64,000 bases of DNA from Saccharopolyspora indica (GTDB lineage Bacteria; Actinomycetota; Actinomycetes; Mycobacteriales; Pseudonocardiaceae). The notes below the pieces were generated by a model. The model ran no database searches. It had not been told where the DNA came from and worked only from the letters and a program-made list of their open reading frames with translations. The stretch's first letter is position 1; each line of letters opens with the position of its first letter. Made by a program: the position numbers and the translations under genes. Shown here piece after piece: positions 10,216-20,215 of the stretch. The stretch is from positions 62,001 to 126,000 of the forward strand of contig NZ_JAQGLB010000012.1 of NCBI RefSeq assembly GCF_027853965.1. The letters run 5' to 3'.

Positions 10216-10518
10216 CCGAACAGGTGATGTGCGAAAGGTGTTTCTTCCCGGCGCTCTCGGCGGGGAAGTGCCTTTCCCGCGCTTCCGGACCGCATCGGAA
10301 GCCGTTGGGGCGCAGGGTTTTCCCCCGTTCGCGGCGTGTCCGGTGATGATGTTCGCCGTGGGCGGACGCAGTGATCACGCGTGAGGCTTCGGTCGCCGAA
10401 CGTGGCAGGGCTCAGGCCTGCTAGAGTCGCCCCGGCAGTGCCGTGATGAACGGGTGCTGCGGAAATTGCCGCATCTTTCCCCGGCCGGTTTCGACCGGCT
10501 CGCGTACAGGAGGTTCGC
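10216..10518 (+). promoter_or_regulatory. secY promoter and leader region
   Basis: The gap between the rplO terminator and secY has no supported gene. A possible -10 hexamer TAGAGT lies at 10422-10427, without a convincing -35. Downstream are two small hairpins: 10458-10473 (TGCGG/CCGCA) and 10484-10499 (GCCGGT/ACCGGC with a TTCG tetraloop). The secY ribosome binding site AGGAGG is at 10508-10513. Confidence 0.4.
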
Positions 10519-11829
10519 GTGCTCGGCGCCTTCCGCTCGGCTCTGGCGACGCCGGACCTGCGCCGCAAGATCCTGTTCACCCTCGGCATGGTGGTGCTCT
10601 ACCGACTCGGCGCCACGATCCCGTCGCCGGGGGTGTCGTACCCGAACATCCAGCAGTGCATCGAGCAGATCGAGGGCAGCGGCTCGCAGAGCGTCTACTC
10701 CCTGCTCAACCTCTTCAGCGGTGGTGCGCTGCTGCAACTCTCGGTGCTGTCGCTGGGCATCATGCCCTACATCACCGCGAGCATCATCGTCCAGCTGCTG
10801 CAGGTGGTCATCCCGCGCTTCGAGCAGCTGAAGAAGGAAGGCCAGTCCGGCCAGGCGAAGCTGACCCAGTACACCCGGTACCTGACGATCGCGCTGGCGG
10901 TCCTGCAGGGCACCGGCGTGGTGGCGCTCGCCGTGCGCGGCCAGCTGTTCCAGGGCTGCTCGGTCTCGCCGATCCCGGACGACTCGGTGCTGAACCTGAT
11001 CACCATCGTGGTCGTGATGACCGCCGGTGCCGCCGTCCTGATGTGGATGGGCGAGCTGATCACCGAGCGCGGCATCGGCAACGGCATGTCGCTGCTGATC
11101 TTCGTCTCCATCGCGGCCCGCATCCCGGCCGAGGGCGGCGCGATCCTGCAGTCGCACGGCGGCCTGGTGTTCGCGGTGGTCTGCTGCTTCGCGGTCGTGA
11201 TCATCGGCACCGTGGTCTTCATCGAGCAGGCCCAGCGCCGGATCCCGGTGCAGTACGCCAAGCGCATGATCGGCCGCCGGATGTACGGCGGCACCTCCAC
11301 CTACCTGCCGCTGAAGGTGAACCAGGCGGGTGTCATCCCGGTCATCTTCGGTTCCTCCCTGCTGTACCTGCCGCAGCTGATCGGTCAGCTGGCCGGCAAC
11401 CAGGACAGCTGGTGGGCGCGCTTCATCCAGACCTACATCGTCGATCCGTCCAGCTGGGTGCACATCCTGCTGTACATGGCGCTGATCGTGTTCTTCGCGT
11501 ACTTCTACGTGTCGATCACGTTCAACCCCGAAGAGCGCGCGGACGACATGAAGAAGTTCGGCGGCTTCATCCCGGGCATCCGCCCGGGCCGGCCGACCGC
11601 CGAGTACCTGAACTTCGTGCTCTCCCGGATCACCCTGCCCGGTGCGCTGTACCTGGGCATCATCGCGATCCTGCCGAACTTCTTCCTCGGCATCACCGGT
11701 AGCGGCCAGAACCAGAACTTCCCGTTCGGCGGCACCGCGGTGCTGATCATGGTCAACGTCGGTCTGGACACCGTGAAGCAAATCGAGAGCCAGCTCACGC
11801 AGCGCAAGTACGAGGGATTCCTCCGGTAA
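10519..11829 (+). CDS. secY: Preprotein translocase subunit SecY
   Basis: Central channel subunit of the Sec translocon, an inner membrane protein of 436 residues with about ten membrane segments. It begins MLGAFRSALATPDLRRKI and contains the SIIVQLLQVVIPRFEQLKKEG and GGTSTYLPLKVNQAGVIPVIF segments typical of SecY. GTG 10519 is set by an AGGAGG five bases upstream. It is separated from the ribosomal operon by a terminator and followed by adk and map, as in other actinobacteria. Confidence 0.98.
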   Translation: MLGAFRSALATPDLRRKILFTLGMVVLYRLGATIPSPGVSYPNIQQCIEQIEGSGSQSVYSLLNLFSGGALLQLSVLSLGIMPYITASIIVQLLQVVIPRFEQLKKEGQSGQAKLTQYTRYLTIALAVLQGTGVVALAVRGQLFQGCSVSPIPDDSVLNLITIVVVMTAGAAVLMWMGELITERGIGNGMSLLIFVSIAARIPAEGGAILQSHGGLVFAVVCCFAVVIIGTVVFIEQAQRRIPVQYAKRMIGRRMYGGTSTYLPLKVNQAGVIPVIFGSSLLYLPQLIGQLAGNQDSWWARFIQTYIVDPSSWVHILLYMALIVFFAYFYVSITFNPEERADDMKKFGGFIPGIRPGRPTAEYLNFVLSRITLPGALYLGIIAILPNFFLGITGSGQNQNFPFGGTAVLIMVNVGLDTVKQIESQLTQRKYEGFLR

Positions 11830-11839
11830 GCTGAGCGGT

Positions 11840-11864
11840 CCGGGCACGACTTTGTCGTGCCCGG
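11840..11864 (+). terminator. Hairpin after secY
   Basis: Perfect 11-pair stem CCGGGCACGAC/GTCGTGCCCGG with a TTT loop starting 10 bases after the secY stop. There is no T-run, so it may be a weak terminator or an mRNA-stabilising element between secY and adk. Confidence 0.6.
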
Positions 11865-12005
11865 ATACCGCAGTTTCCGGCATGGCCCGGTGCCGTGCCG
11901 GCCCGTGCGCGGAGTTGAGCAGCGGTCGCTCGCAGGCAGGTGGGCGCCGCGCAGCGCTCGTCAGGAGTTGGCGTGCGATCGGATTGATTCGGAGGCAGAC
12001 CCTTG

Positions 12006-12557
<552 letters not shown>

Positions 12558-12587
12558 ACCGGGTCGAAGGCGATCCGAAGACTCTTT

Positions 12588-13394
12588 GTGAAGGTGAGTG
12601 CGTTGTTGCGTCGGGGGAAGGGCATCGAGCTCAAGTCTCGTGGCGAGATCGAGGCGATGCGCGCGGCGGGACTCGTCGTCGCCCGCACGCTGGCCGCGGT
12701 GACCGCGCAGGCCAAGGCCGGGGCGAGCACCGGTGAGCTGGACGAGCTCGCCGAGCAGACGATCCGCGATGCGGGCGCGGTGCCCTCCTTCAAGGGATAC
12801 CACGGCTTCCCGGCGTCGATCTGCGCCTCGCTGAACGAGAAGGTCGTGCACGGGATCCCGTCGCGCGACGAGGTCCTGGCCGAGGGCGACCTGCTCTCGG
12901 TGGACTGCGGCGCGATCCTGGACGGCTGGCACGGCGACTCCGCGGTGACGCTGGCGATCGGCGAGGTCGGGGAGGACGACCGCGCGCTGTCGGCGGCCAC
13001 CGAGGCGTCGATGTGGGCCGGGATCGAGCAGGTCCGGGCGGGCAACAAGCTCACCGACATCTCGCACGCGGTGGAGACCGCGGCGCGCGCCGCGGCGAAG
13101 GCCGACGGGCGGGAGTACGGGATCATCGCCGAGTACGGCGGTCACGGCATCGGCACCCAGATGCACATGGAGCCGTTCCTGCCGAACCTCGGCAAGCCGG
13201 GCCGCGGCCCGAAGCTGCGCGTCGGGATGGCGATCGCGGTGGAGCCGATGCTCACCCTCGGCACGGCCGAGACCGAGGAGCTCGACGACGAGTGGACCGT
13301 GGTGACGGCCGACCGCTCCCGCGCGGCGCACTGGGAGCACACGGTGGCGATCACCGACGACGGCCCTTGGGTCCTCACGGCCCCCGAGAACTGA
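12588..13394 (+). CDS. map: Methionine aminopeptidase type I
   Basis: Removes N-terminal methionine from nascent proteins. The 268 residues show the pita-bread fold metal ligands in [25 protein letters not shown] and AVEPML, with the HGIPS substrate histidine. Thirty bases after adk, probably the same transcript. The GTG start is chosen from family length. A palindromic element directly after it separates it from a convergent methyltransferase. Confidence 0.96.
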   Translation: MKVSALLRRGKGIELKSRGEIEAMRAAGLVVARTLAAVTAQAKAGASTGELDELAEQTIRDAGAVPSFKGYHGFPASICASLNEKVVHGIPSRDEVLAEGDLLSVDCGAILDGWHGDSAVTLAIGEVGEDDRALSAATEASMWAGIEQVRAGNKLTDISHAVETAARAAAKADGREYGIIAEYGGHGIGTQMHMEPFLPNLGKPGRGPKLRVGMAIAVEPMLTLGTAETEELDDEWTVVTADRSRAAHWEHTVAITDDGPWVLTAPEN

Positions 13395-13405
13395 CAGTTC
13401 CGCCT

Positions 13406-13457
13406 CCCCGCGATTTCAATGGAAATTCGACGTCCGATTTCCATTGAAATCGCGGGG
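13406..13457. repeat. Palindromic repeat A, copy 1
   Basis: Perfect 21-base arms (13406-13426 and 13437-13457, containing CGATTTCAATGGAAAT and its complement) around a 10-base loop containing GACGTC. The inner 46 bases recur, inverted, at 23396-23441. It lies between convergent map and methyltransferase genes, so it probably ends both transcripts. Confidence 0.9.
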
Positions 13458-13465
13458 CCGCGGGT

Positions 13466-14068
13466 TCACTTCGGGCGGCGGCAGGCGTAGACGCGGGCCG
13501 GCGGGACGTTGCGCCAGACCGTCGAGCGGGGCATGACCTCGTCGAACGTGTCGTGCAGGGCGTCGATGAACGCCTTGGTCGGCGGGCGCCACAGGGTCGT
13601 CAGGTAGGTGACCGTGGTGAACACGCCGTCCGCCGACATCACCGAGGCCGCTTCGTGCAGGAGCTCGCGCTGCTTCTCCGGCGGCAGGAGCGTCCACGGG
13701 ATGCTGCTGATCACCGCGTCGACCTTGTCGACGCCCGCCGCGTCGAGGATCTTGCGCAGGTGGGTGGCATCGCCCTCGATCACCTCCAGCCACGGCTTGG
13801 TGCGCTCCAGGAACCGGACCATCTTCGGGTCTATCTCGACGGCCAGGTGGCGGGCGCCCTCGGACAGCCTCCGCTGGATCGGCCCGCTGAGCGCGCCGGT
13901 GCCCGGCCCGAGCTCCAGCACGGTCGGGGTGCCCGAGCTGGGCACCACGGCGGCCACCGCCTCCGCGACGTACCGCGACGTCGGCAGCACCGCGCCCACC
14001 GTGGCCGGCTGACGAGCTGCGCTGTTCAGGAACGTCCAGTACTCGCGCAGCTTCTTACGCTTGCTCAC
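13466..14068 (-). CDS. Class I SAM-dependent methyltransferase, copy 1
   Basis: 200 residues with a SAM-binding glycine motif (VLELGPGTGALS), an acidic strand end (VEID), and an SSIPW motif in the place of the NxxY/NPPY-type motif of N-methyltransferases. It resembles the phospholipid N-methyltransferase or rRNA adenine dimethylase-like group; the substrate is unknown. GTG 14068 is favoured because AGGAG lies five bases before it; ATG 14083 would add five residues. It is a paralogue of the next gene, and both oppose the ribosomal operons. Confidence 0.85.
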   Translation of the reverse strand: MSKRKKLREYWTFLNSAARQPATVGAVLPTSRYVAEAVAAVVPSSGTPTVLELGPGTGALSGPIQRRLSEGARHLAVEIDPKMVRFLERTKPWLEVIEGDATHLRKILDAAGVDKVDAVISSIPWTLLPPEKQRELLHEAASVMSADGVFTTVTYLTTLWRPPTKAFIDALHDTFDEVMPRSTVWRNVPPARVYACRRPK

Positions 14069-14289
14069 GCCTACTCCTACCATCCAGTGGAACGCCGCGA
14101 CGTTAACCCTTTTGGGCTCCGCGCGGTGCAACCGCACGCGGCCAGTCGCTCGGGATGGCGGAGCGGAGTCGGTCCCTCGCGGTGCGTGTTCGGCGTCCGG
14201 GGCGTCCTTCGAGCATGCGCTGATGGGTACCCGCGAACATCCGGGTCATCCCGCACCGCGCCCGGGGACGTGCCCTGCCCGGGCGGCGT

Positions 14290-14952
14290 TCACCGCAGCG
14301 GGCGGCGGCAGATGTAGTGCAGGATCGGGGGCAGGTTCCGCCAGGTGGTGTGGGTGAGCACCTCGTCGAAGACGTGCTCCAGGCGGTTGCGGAAGCGGCG
14401 ACCGCCGGGTGTCTGGTCGGCGGGCAGGTAGGTGAGCGCGGTGAAGGCGCCCTGCGGGGAGAGGGCCTCCGCGGCCTGGTGCAGGACGTGGTCCTGGGCC
14501 TCGCCGGGCATCAGCGACCACGGGATGCTGCTGATCACCGCGTCGACCTGGGCGATGCCGAGCTTGTCCAGCAGGGCCAGCAGGTCGCCGGCGTCGGCGT
14601 GCACGACCTCCAGCCACGGCTTGTGCTCCCGCAGGTGCTCGACCATGTCCTCGCCGAGCTCGATGCCGAGGTGCCGCGCTCCGCGCGGCAGGCGGGCGTG
14701 GATGCCGTTGCTCAGCGAGCCGGTGCCGGGGCCGAGCTCGACGACCACGGGCGTGCCGGTGGTGGGCACCACCTGGGCGACGGTCGCCGCGACGGCGGCC
14801 GAGGTCGGGGTGGCCGCGCCGACCATCCTGGGGTTGCGCACCGCGGTGCGCAGGAACGTCCGGTACTCGCCGAGCTTGTGGTTGGCGGTCTGCGCGGCCC
14901 GGTCCAGCCACGGCGCGGTGCGCGGGTCGTGTCGGTCCTGCTGGGGTGTCAC
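14290..14952 (-). CDS. Class I SAM-dependent methyltransferase, copy 2
   Basis: 220 residues, clearly paralogous to the 13466-14068 gene: both share the motifs EY(W/R)TFL, VELGPGTG, KPWLEV, DAVISSIPW and a C-terminal YxCRRP ending. GTG 14952 has a GAGGAG four bases upstream. The frame is open further upstream but reads the infA upstream region. Substrate unknown; the SSIPW motif suggests N-methyl transfer to lipid or nucleic acid. Confidence 0.85.
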   Translation of the reverse strand: MTPQQDRHDPRTAPWLDRAAQTANHKLGEYRTFLRTAVRNPRMVGAATPTSAAVAATVAQVVPTTGTPVVVELGPGTGSLSNGIHARLPRGARHLGIELGEDMVEHLREHKPWLEVVHADAGDLLALLDKLGIAQVDAVISSIPWSLMPGEAQDHVLHQAAEALSPQGAFTALTYLPADQTPGGRRFRNRLEHVFDEVLTHTTWRNLPPILHYICRRPLR

Positions 14953-15317
14953 GCTGCTCCTCGGGTCCGGGGCTCGACCGCGGTGTCGACGACTGATCGA
15001 ACGTAGTGAGACCGGGAGCGCCCCCGCAAGCCGTCGTCGCGACGACGAGTCACGGGATGGTGACGCAGAGTGCATGCAGCCGCGTTGAGCTGCCCCGATG
15101 TGAGGGGTGAATCGGCGGCGCGTACGATGGAACATCGGCGCGCTCCTGGCGTCGGTTCGTTGTGCCCGGGTATCCGTTCCCACGTGTGCGGGACGGGGGC
15201 TTCTGCGGTGTTTGCGGACCGGGGGCGGGTGTGCGTCCGTCGCGGGTGCCGGGGCCTCCGGTATCGGCGGCAGGGACTTAGGTCCGCAAACCGTCACCGT
15301 CACGAAACGCGGAGGAC
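14953..15317 (+). promoter_or_regulatory. infA upstream region
   Basis: Divergent gap between a minus-strand methyltransferase and infA, with no supported gene. A TACGAT hexamer at 15123-15128 could be a -10 element, which would leave a leader of about 185 bases before infA. No -35 is convincing. A promoter for the leftward methyltransferase must also lie here. Confidence 0.3.
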
Positions 15318-15539
15318 ATGGGCAAGAAAGACGGGGCCATTGAGGTCGAGGGCCGGGTGATCGAGCCACTCCCCAACGCGATGTTCCGCGTCGAGTTGGA
15401 GAACGGCCACAAGGTCCTCGCACACATCAGTGGCAAGATGCGCCAGCACTACATCCGCATCCTGCCCGAGGACCGGGTCGTGGTGGAGCTCTCGCCGTAC
15501 GACCTCTCCCGTGGGCGCATCGTCTACCGCTACAAGTGA
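15318..15539 (+). CDS. infA: Translation initiation factor IF-1
   Basis: 73 residues, a single S1/OB-fold domain that blocks the ribosomal A site during initiation. It opens [20 protein letters not shown] and ends GRIVYRYK, as is standard. First gene of the alpha-operon part (infA-rpmJ-rpsM-rpsK-rpsD). Confidence 0.98.
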   Translation: MGKKDGAIEVEGRVIEPLPNAMFRVELENGHKVLAHISGKMRQHYIRILPEDRVVVELSPYDLSRGRIVYRYK

Positions 15540-15547
15540 CCTCCACG

Positions 15548-15569
15548 GTGTCCGGGGGATCCCGGACAC
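15548..15569 (+). terminator. Hairpin between infA and rpmJ
   Basis: Perfect 9-pair stem GTGTCCGGG/CCCGGACAC with a GGAT loop, eight bases after the infA stop. There is no T-run; it could be an attenuator or RNA processing signal that sets infA levels apart from the ribosomal genes. Confidence 0.5.
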
Positions 15570-15593
15570 GCGTTCGAGCAGGAGAGCACGACC

Positions 15594-15707
15594 GTGAAGG
15601 TCCAGCCGAGTGTGAAGCGAATCTGCGACAAGTGCCAGGTCATCCGCCGTCACGGGCGGGTGCTGGTGATCTGCGACAACGCCCGACACAAGCAGCGTCA
15701 GGGCTGA
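15594..15707 (+). CDS. rpmJ: 50S ribosomal protein L36
   Basis: L36 (bL36), 37 residues: [19 protein letters not shown] then [18 protein letters not shown]. Cys-11, Cys-14, Cys-27 and His-32 form the zinc site, so this is the zinc-containing form. GTG start with AGGAGAG upstream at 15580-15586. Confidence 0.97.
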   Translation: MKVQPSVKRICDKCQVIRRHGRVLVICDNARHKQRQG

Positions 15708-15853
15708 GCGCACCAGTCGCACAACGACAATCGAGGATCTCCCTCCACCTGTCGGCCCGTGAGTGGGTCGGCTGACCCCCGGACCAGGCCGGGGCCCCGC
15801 TGCGCGGGGATGGGGTGGGAGCAGACCTGGACGGACAAAGGAGAAGGAGCCGC

Positions 15854-16231
15854 ATGGCACGGCTCGTTGGAGTCGACCTCCCGCGCGACAAGCGCATGGA
15901 GATCGCGCTCACCTACATTTTCGGCATCGGCAAGACCCGCGCGAAGGAGATTCTCTCCGCGACCGGTGTCTCGCCCGACGCCAAGCCGCGCGACCTCGAT
16001 GACGAGCAGCTGACCCAGCTGCGCGACTTCATCGAGAACAACTACCGGGTTGAGGGCGACCTCCGCCGCGAGGTCCAGGCCGACATCCGCCGGAAGATCG
16101 AGATCGGGTGCTACCAGGGATGGCGTCACCGCCGTCACCTGCCGGTGCACGGGCAGCGGACCAAGACCAACGCCCGCACCCGCAAGGGCCCGAAGAAGAC
16201 GGTCGCCGGCAAGAAGAAGGCCAAGAAGTAA
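15854..16231 (+). CDS. rpsM: 30S ribosomal protein S13
   Basis: S13 (uS13), 125 residues, opening [22 protein letters not shown]. Its basic C-terminal tail ([21 protein letters not shown] region) reaches the P-site tRNA. ATG 15854 has a GGAGAAGGAG site just upstream. Confidence 0.98.
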   Translation: MARLVGVDLPRDKRMEIALTYIFGIGKTRAKEILSATGVSPDAKPRDLDDEQLTQLRDFIENNYRVEGDLRREVQADIRRKIEIGCYQGWRHRRHLPVHGQRTKTNARTRKGPKKTVAGKKKAKK

Positions 16232-16256
16232 GCCTCGCTAGGAGTCAGCTAAAGCT

Positions 16257-16661
16257 ATGCCACCCAAGCAGCGCGCTGGTGCCGTCAAGAAGGTGCGGCG
16301 CAAGGAAAAGAAGAACGTCGCTCACGGCCAGGCGCACATCAAGAGCACGTTCAACAACACGATCGTTTCGATCACCGACCCCACCGGTGCGGTGATCAGC
16401 TGGGCCTCCGCCGGCCACGTCGGGTTCAAGGGCTCCCGCAAGTCCACCCCGTTCGCCGCGCAGATGGCCGCCGAGAACGCGGCCCGCAAGGCCGCCGAGC
16501 ACGGCATGAAGAAGGTCGACGTCTTCGTCAAGGGCCCGGGTTCGGGTCGCGAGACGGCGATCCGGTCGCTGCAGGCGGCCGGTCTCGAGGTCGGCACCAT
16601 CCAGGACGTCACCCCGCAGCCGCACAACGGTTGCCGCCCGCCGAAGCGTCGTCGGGTCTGA
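16257..16661 (+). CDS. rpsK: 30S ribosomal protein S11
   Basis: S11 (uS11), 134 residues, on the 30S platform near the mRNA exit. The [20 protein letters not shown] core and the C-terminal [13 protein letters not shown] are invariant family features. Confidence 0.98.
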   Translation: MPPKQRAGAVKKVRRKEKKNVAHGQAHIKSTFNNTIVSITDPTGAVISWASAGHVGFKGSRKSTPFAAQMAAENAARKAAEHGMKKVDVFVKGPGSGRETAIRSLQAAGLEVGTIQDVTPQPHNGCRPPKRRRV

Positions 16662-16688
16662 GTCGCGGGAAAGGAGTAAGGAACAAAG

Positions 16689-17294
16689 ATGGCTCGTTAC
16701 ACCGGTCCCGCGACCCGCAAGTCCCGCCGTCTGAAGGTTGACCTCGTCGGCGGTGACCAGGCGTTCGAACGCCGTCCGTACCCGCCGGGGCAGCACGGGC
16801 GCGCGCGCATCAAGGAAACCGAGTACCTGCTGCAGCTCCAGGAGAAGCAGAAGGCGCGGTTCACCTACGGCGTGCTGGAGCGGCAGTTCCGCAACTACTA
16901 CGAGGAAGCCAACCGGCGCCCGGGCAAGACGGGTGACAACCTCCTGCAGCTGCTGGAGTCCCGGCTGGACAACGTCGTGTACCGCGCTGGACTCGCCCGC
17001 ACCCGCCGGATGGCGCGGCAGCTCGTCAGCCACGGCCACTTCACGGTCAACGGCAAGCGCGTGAACGTCCCCAGCTTCCAGGTCTCGAAGTGGGACATCA
17101 TCGACGTCAAGTCGAAGTCCATGGGCACCACGCCGTTCATCATCGCCAAGGAAACCCTGGGCGACCGTCCGGTCCCGGCCTGGCTGCAGGTCGTGCCCTC
17201 GAACCTGCGGATCCTGGTGCACCAGCGCCCGGAGCGCGCGCAGATCGACACCCCGGTCACCGAGCAGCTCATCGTCGAGCTCTACTCGAAGTGA
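16689..17294 (+). CDS. rpsD: 30S ribosomal protein S4
   Basis: S4 (uS4), 201 residues, a primary 16S rRNA binder and fidelity protein. An N-terminal domain precedes the S4 RNA-binding domain (LESRLDNVVYRAGLARTRR). The N-terminus lacks the zinc cysteines, so it is the cysteine-free form. A 14-pair hairpin follows immediately. Confidence 0.98.
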   Translation: MARYTGPATRKSRRLKVDLVGGDQAFERRPYPPGQHGRARIKETEYLLQLQEKQKARFTYGVLERQFRNYYEEANRRPGKTGDNLLQLLESRLDNVVYRAGLARTRRMARQLVSHGHFTVNGKRVNVPSFQVSKWDIIDVKSKSMGTTPFIIAKETLGDRPVPAWLQVVPSNLRILVHQRPERAQIDTPVTEQLIVELYSK

Positions 17295-17299
17295 CGCGT

Positions 17300-17331
17300 C
17301 CCGCCGACGACCGCCGCTGCGGTCGTCGGCG
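17300..17331 (+). terminator. Hairpin between rpsD and rpoA
   Basis: Perfect 14-pair stem (CCGCCGACGACCGC and its complement) with a CGCT loop, five bases after rpsD. Without a T-run it may act as a partial terminator that lowers rpoA expression relative to the ribosomal genes. Confidence 0.65.
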
Positions 17332-17439
17332 GCTCGCAGCCAGCGGTGGCGGTGCAGGAATCCGCCACCGGCCCGCACTTCGCGGGCACGCCATTCCATC
17401 GGCGTCAAATAGCGGGCGCCGTGAGGAAAGGAAAGTCAA

Positions 17440-18525
17440 GTGCTCATCTCCCAGCGACCCACACTGTCCGAAGAGGTGGTGTCGGAGACCCGTTCCCGGT
17501 TCGTCATCGAGCCGCTGGAGCCGGGCTTCGGCTACACCCTGGGCAACTCGTTGCGCCGCACGCTGCTCTCCTCCATCCCGGGGGCGGCGGTCACCAGCCT
17601 GCGCATCGACGGTGTGCTGCACGAGTTCACCACGATTCCGGGTGTGAAGGAGGACGTCACCGACGTCATCCTGAACATCAAGGAGCTGGTCGTCAGCTCC
17701 GAGGAAGACGAGCCGGTGACCATGTACCTGCGCAAGCAGGGGCCGGGTGAGGTCACCGCCGCGGACATCGTGCCGCCGGCGGGTGTCACGGTGCACAACC
17801 CCGATCTGCACATCGCCACGCTGAACGCGAAGGGCAAGCTGGAGATCGAGCTCGTCGTCGAGCGCGGTCGTGGCTACGTCCCCGCGATGCAGAACAAGCA
17901 GACCGGCGCCGAGATCGGCCGCATCCCGGTGGACTCGATCTACTCGCCGGTGCTGAAGGTGACCTACAAGGTCGAGGCGACCCGTGTCGAGCAGCGCACG
18001 GACTTCGACAAGCTGGTCCTCGACGTCGAGAGCAAGCCGTCCATCACCCCGCGTGACGCGGTGGCGTCGGCCGGTCGCACTCTCGTCGAGCTGTTCGGGC
18101 TCGCCCGCGAGCTCAACGTCGATGCCGAGGGCATCGAGATCGGCCCGTCGCCCGCCGAGGCGGACACGATCGCGGCCTACGCGATGCCGATCGAGGACCT
18201 CGACCTGACGGTGCGCTCCTACAACTGCCTCAAGCGGGAGGGCATCCACACCGTCGGCGAGCTGGTCTCGCGCAGCGAGGCCGACCTGCTGGACATCCGC
18301 AACTTCGGTGCGAAGTCCATCGACGAGGTCAAGATGAAGTTGGCCGGCCTTGGGCTCGCGCTCAAGGACAGCCCGCCCGGGTTCGACCCGTCCGCCGCGG
18401 CTGCCGAGTACCCGGCCGAGGGCTGGTCCTCCGAGGAGGAGACCACCATCGGTTCGGTCGGCGGTGCCGTCGAGGACAACGGCTTCGACGACGGTCAGGA
18501 CTACGCGGAGACAGAGCAGCTGTAG
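17440..18525 (+). CDS. rpoA: RNA polymerase alpha subunit
   Basis: 361 residues. The N-terminal dimerisation domain includes [26 protein letters not shown]; the C-terminal DNA-binding domain includes the [21 protein letters not shown] and [14 protein letters not shown] helices. An acidic tail after residue 320 or so is usual in actinobacteria. GTG 17440 with AAAGGAAAG upstream. Confidence 0.98.
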   Translation: MLISQRPTLSEEVVSETRSRFVIEPLEPGFGYTLGNSLRRTLLSSIPGAAVTSLRIDGVLHEFTTIPGVKEDVTDVILNIKELVVSSEEDEPVTMYLRKQGPGEVTAADIVPPAGVTVHNPDLHIATLNAKGKLEIELVVERGRGYVPAMQNKQTGAEIGRIPVDSIYSPVLKVTYKVEATRVEQRTDFDKLVLDVESKPSITPRDAVASAGRTLVELFGLARELNVDAEGIEIGPSPAEADTIAAYAMPIEDLDLTVRSYNCLKREGIHTVGELVSRSEADLLDIRNFGAKSIDEVKMKLAGLGLALKDSPPGFDPSAAAAEYPAEGWSSEEETTIGSVGGAVEDNGFDDGQDYAETEQL

Positions 18526-18572
18526 CTGTGTTGCGCGTCCGGGGTTCCGGCGCGCCCTGAGAGGAGCAACCG

Positions 18573-19094
18573 ATGCCCACCCCGACCAAGGGTCCGCGTT
18601 TCGGCGGGTCGCCGGCCCACGAGCGGCTCATCATGGCCAACCTGGCCACCGCGCTGTTCGAGCACGGCCGGATCACCACCACCGAGGCGAAGGCGAAGCG
18701 GCTGCGGCCGCTCGCCGAGCGGCTGATCACCAAGGCCAAGAAGGGTGACCTGCACAACCGTCGCGAGGTCCTGAAGACCGTCCGCGACAAGGACGTCGTG
18801 CACAAGCTCTTCGCGGAGATCGGCCCGCACTTCGCGGACCGCCCCGGCGGTTACACCCGCATCGTCAAGGCGATGCCGCGCAAGGGTGACAACGCGAAGA
18901 TGGCCGTCATCGCGCTGGTGACCGAGCAGCTGGTCACCACCGAGGCGGAGGCCGCTCGCGGCACGAAGTTCGCCAAGGACGAGCCGAAGGTGGAGGAGGC
19001 CCCCGCGGCCGAGGCCACCGAGGCTCCGGCGGAGACCGCCGAGACCGAGGCCAAGGCCGAGGACACCGCTGCCGAGAAGAAGGACGAGTCCTGA
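18573..19094 (+). CDS. rplQ: 50S ribosomal protein L17
   Basis: L17 (bL17), 173 residues. The core is [19 protein letters not shown] through about residue 125. A long Ala/Glu-rich tail (about residues 130-173) extends the usual bacterial length, as in other actinobacteria. GAGAGGAG at 18560-18567 is the ribosome binding site. Confidence 0.97.
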   Translation: MPTPTKGPRFGGSPAHERLIMANLATALFEHGRITTTEAKAKRLRPLAERLITKAKKGDLHNRREVLKTVRDKDVVHKLFAEIGPHFADRPGGYTRIVKAMPRKGDNAKMAVIALVTEQLVTTEAEAARGTKFAKDEPKVEEAPAAEATEAPAETAETEAKAEDTAAEKKDES

Positions 19095-19113
19095 TTCCGG
19101 CACGCAGTGCTGT

Positions 19114-19154
19114 GAACGAGCCCGTCGTCCCCGCTGGGGATGGCGGGCTCGTTC
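19114..19154 (+). terminator. Hairpin after rplQ
   Basis: Perfect 11-pair stem GAACGAGCCCG/CGGGCTCGTTC with a 19-base loop that itself pairs CCCC with GGGG. It lies 20 bases after rplQ and ends three bases before the preferred truA start. Confidence 0.65.
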
Positions 19155-19156
19155 GC

Positions 19157-19990
19157 GTGCGCCTCGACGTCTCCTACGACGGCACGGACTTCTGCGGCTG
19201 GGCCAAGCAACCGGGCCAGCGCACCGTGCAGGGACTGCTGGAGGACGCGCTGGCGAAGCAGCCGCCTGGGCGCTCGGTGCCGCGCTCGGTGGTGGTGGCC
19301 GGCCGCACGGACTCCGGCGTGCACGCCTCGGGCCAGGTCGTGCACCTCGACGTGGTCCCGCACGAGCCCGGTGCCAGCCGGGTTCCCGTTGACGCGCGAG
19401 GCGTTCCGGACCTGGCGCGGATGGTGCACCGGTGGAACCGGATCCTGCCCGCGGACGTGCGGGTGCTGGGCGCGCGCGTGGTGCCGACCGCCTTCGACGC
19501 CCGCTTCTCGGCGCTGCGCCGCCACTACCGCTACCAGGTGTCGGACGCGCCCTGGGGCGTCGACCCGCTGCGCCGCCGCGACACCCTCGCCTGGAACCGC
19601 CCGCTGGAGGTCTCCGCGCTCAACGCGGCGTCCCAGGACCTGCTGGGCCTCAACGACTTCGCGGCGTACTGCAAGCCGCGCGAAGGCGCGACCACGGTGC
19701 GCGAGCTCCAGCGCTTCGAGTGGGAGCGCGTCGACGACCACCTGATCGTCGCGCACGTGAGCGCGGACGCCTTCTGCCACTCGATGGTCCGGAGCCTGGT
19801 GGGCACCCTCCTGATGGTCGGCGACGGCCGCCGCAACACCCCCTGGCCGGCCGAGGTCCTCGGCGCGGAAACCCGCACCACGGCGGTGGCCCCGGCCCAC
19901 GGCCTGACCCTCACCGCGGTCGACTACCCCCCGGACGAAGACCTCGAGTCCCGAGCCACCCAAACCCGAGCCGTCCGCACCCGCCCCTGA
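19157..19990 (+). CDS. truA: tRNA pseudouridine(38-40) synthase
   Basis: Makes pseudouridine at tRNA positions 38-40. Catalytic Asp-52 lies in AGRTDSGVHASGQ; the RLDVSYDGTDFCGWAKQ opening is typical. 277 residues from GTG 19157. A GTG at 19112 would add 15 residues but falls at the base of the rplQ terminator hairpin. A truA gene after rplQ is conserved in actinobacteria. Confidence 0.95.
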   Translation: MRLDVSYDGTDFCGWAKQPGQRTVQGLLEDALAKQPPGRSVPRSVVVAGRTDSGVHASGQVVHLDVVPHEPGASRVPVDARGVPDLARMVHRWNRILPADVRVLGARVVPTAFDARFSALRRHYRYQVSDAPWGVDPLRRRDTLAWNRPLEVSALNAASQDLLGLNDFAAYCKPREGATTVRELQRFEWERVDDHLIVAHVSADAFCHSMVRSLVGTLLMVGDGRRNTPWPAEVLGAETRTTAVAPAHGLTLTAVDYPPDEDLESRATQTRAVRTRP

Positions 19991-20062
19991 CGGCAGCCGG
20001 TTTTGCCCGAAACTGCCGCAGGCCCCGAGGCGGGGTCTGCGGTCGGTTTCAGGCAAAACTGC
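19991..20062. repeat. Repeat B hairpin after truA
   Basis: Begins on the base after the truA stop. Two inverted copies of the CAGTTTTGCC-type unit flank a CAGGCCCC/GGGGTCTG centre, so the whole 72 bases form one long imperfect hairpin. Related units lie at 20090-20107, 21084-21147 and 61935-62003. It is likely to be the truA terminator. Confidence 0.75.
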
Positions 20063-20089
20063 GGGTGCACTAGCGGGATGCTGGGGTGG

Positions 20090-20107
20090 CAGTTTTAGGC
20101 AAAACTG
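20090..20107. repeat. Repeat B single unit
   Basis: A lone unit: CAGTTTT, an AGGC spacer, AAAACTG, a perfect 7-pair hairpin. It lies between truA and the next gene, 108 bases before the start codon at 20216. Confidence 0.7.
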
Positions 20108-20215
20108 TTTGTGTGACCCGTTCGAGTATTGCGAGTTATCCACAGAGGGGCAGGTAGTCCACAGATTCGCGAAAGGTCGTCGCGCTGTTGTTGAAATTCG
20201 TGGACTCTGGCCTGC

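Noticed and set aside
13409..13454. Short frames ending in the palindrome (reading DFNGNRTS-like peptides)
   Set aside because: They are read-through of repeat A and appear in both copies regardless of neighbouring genes.
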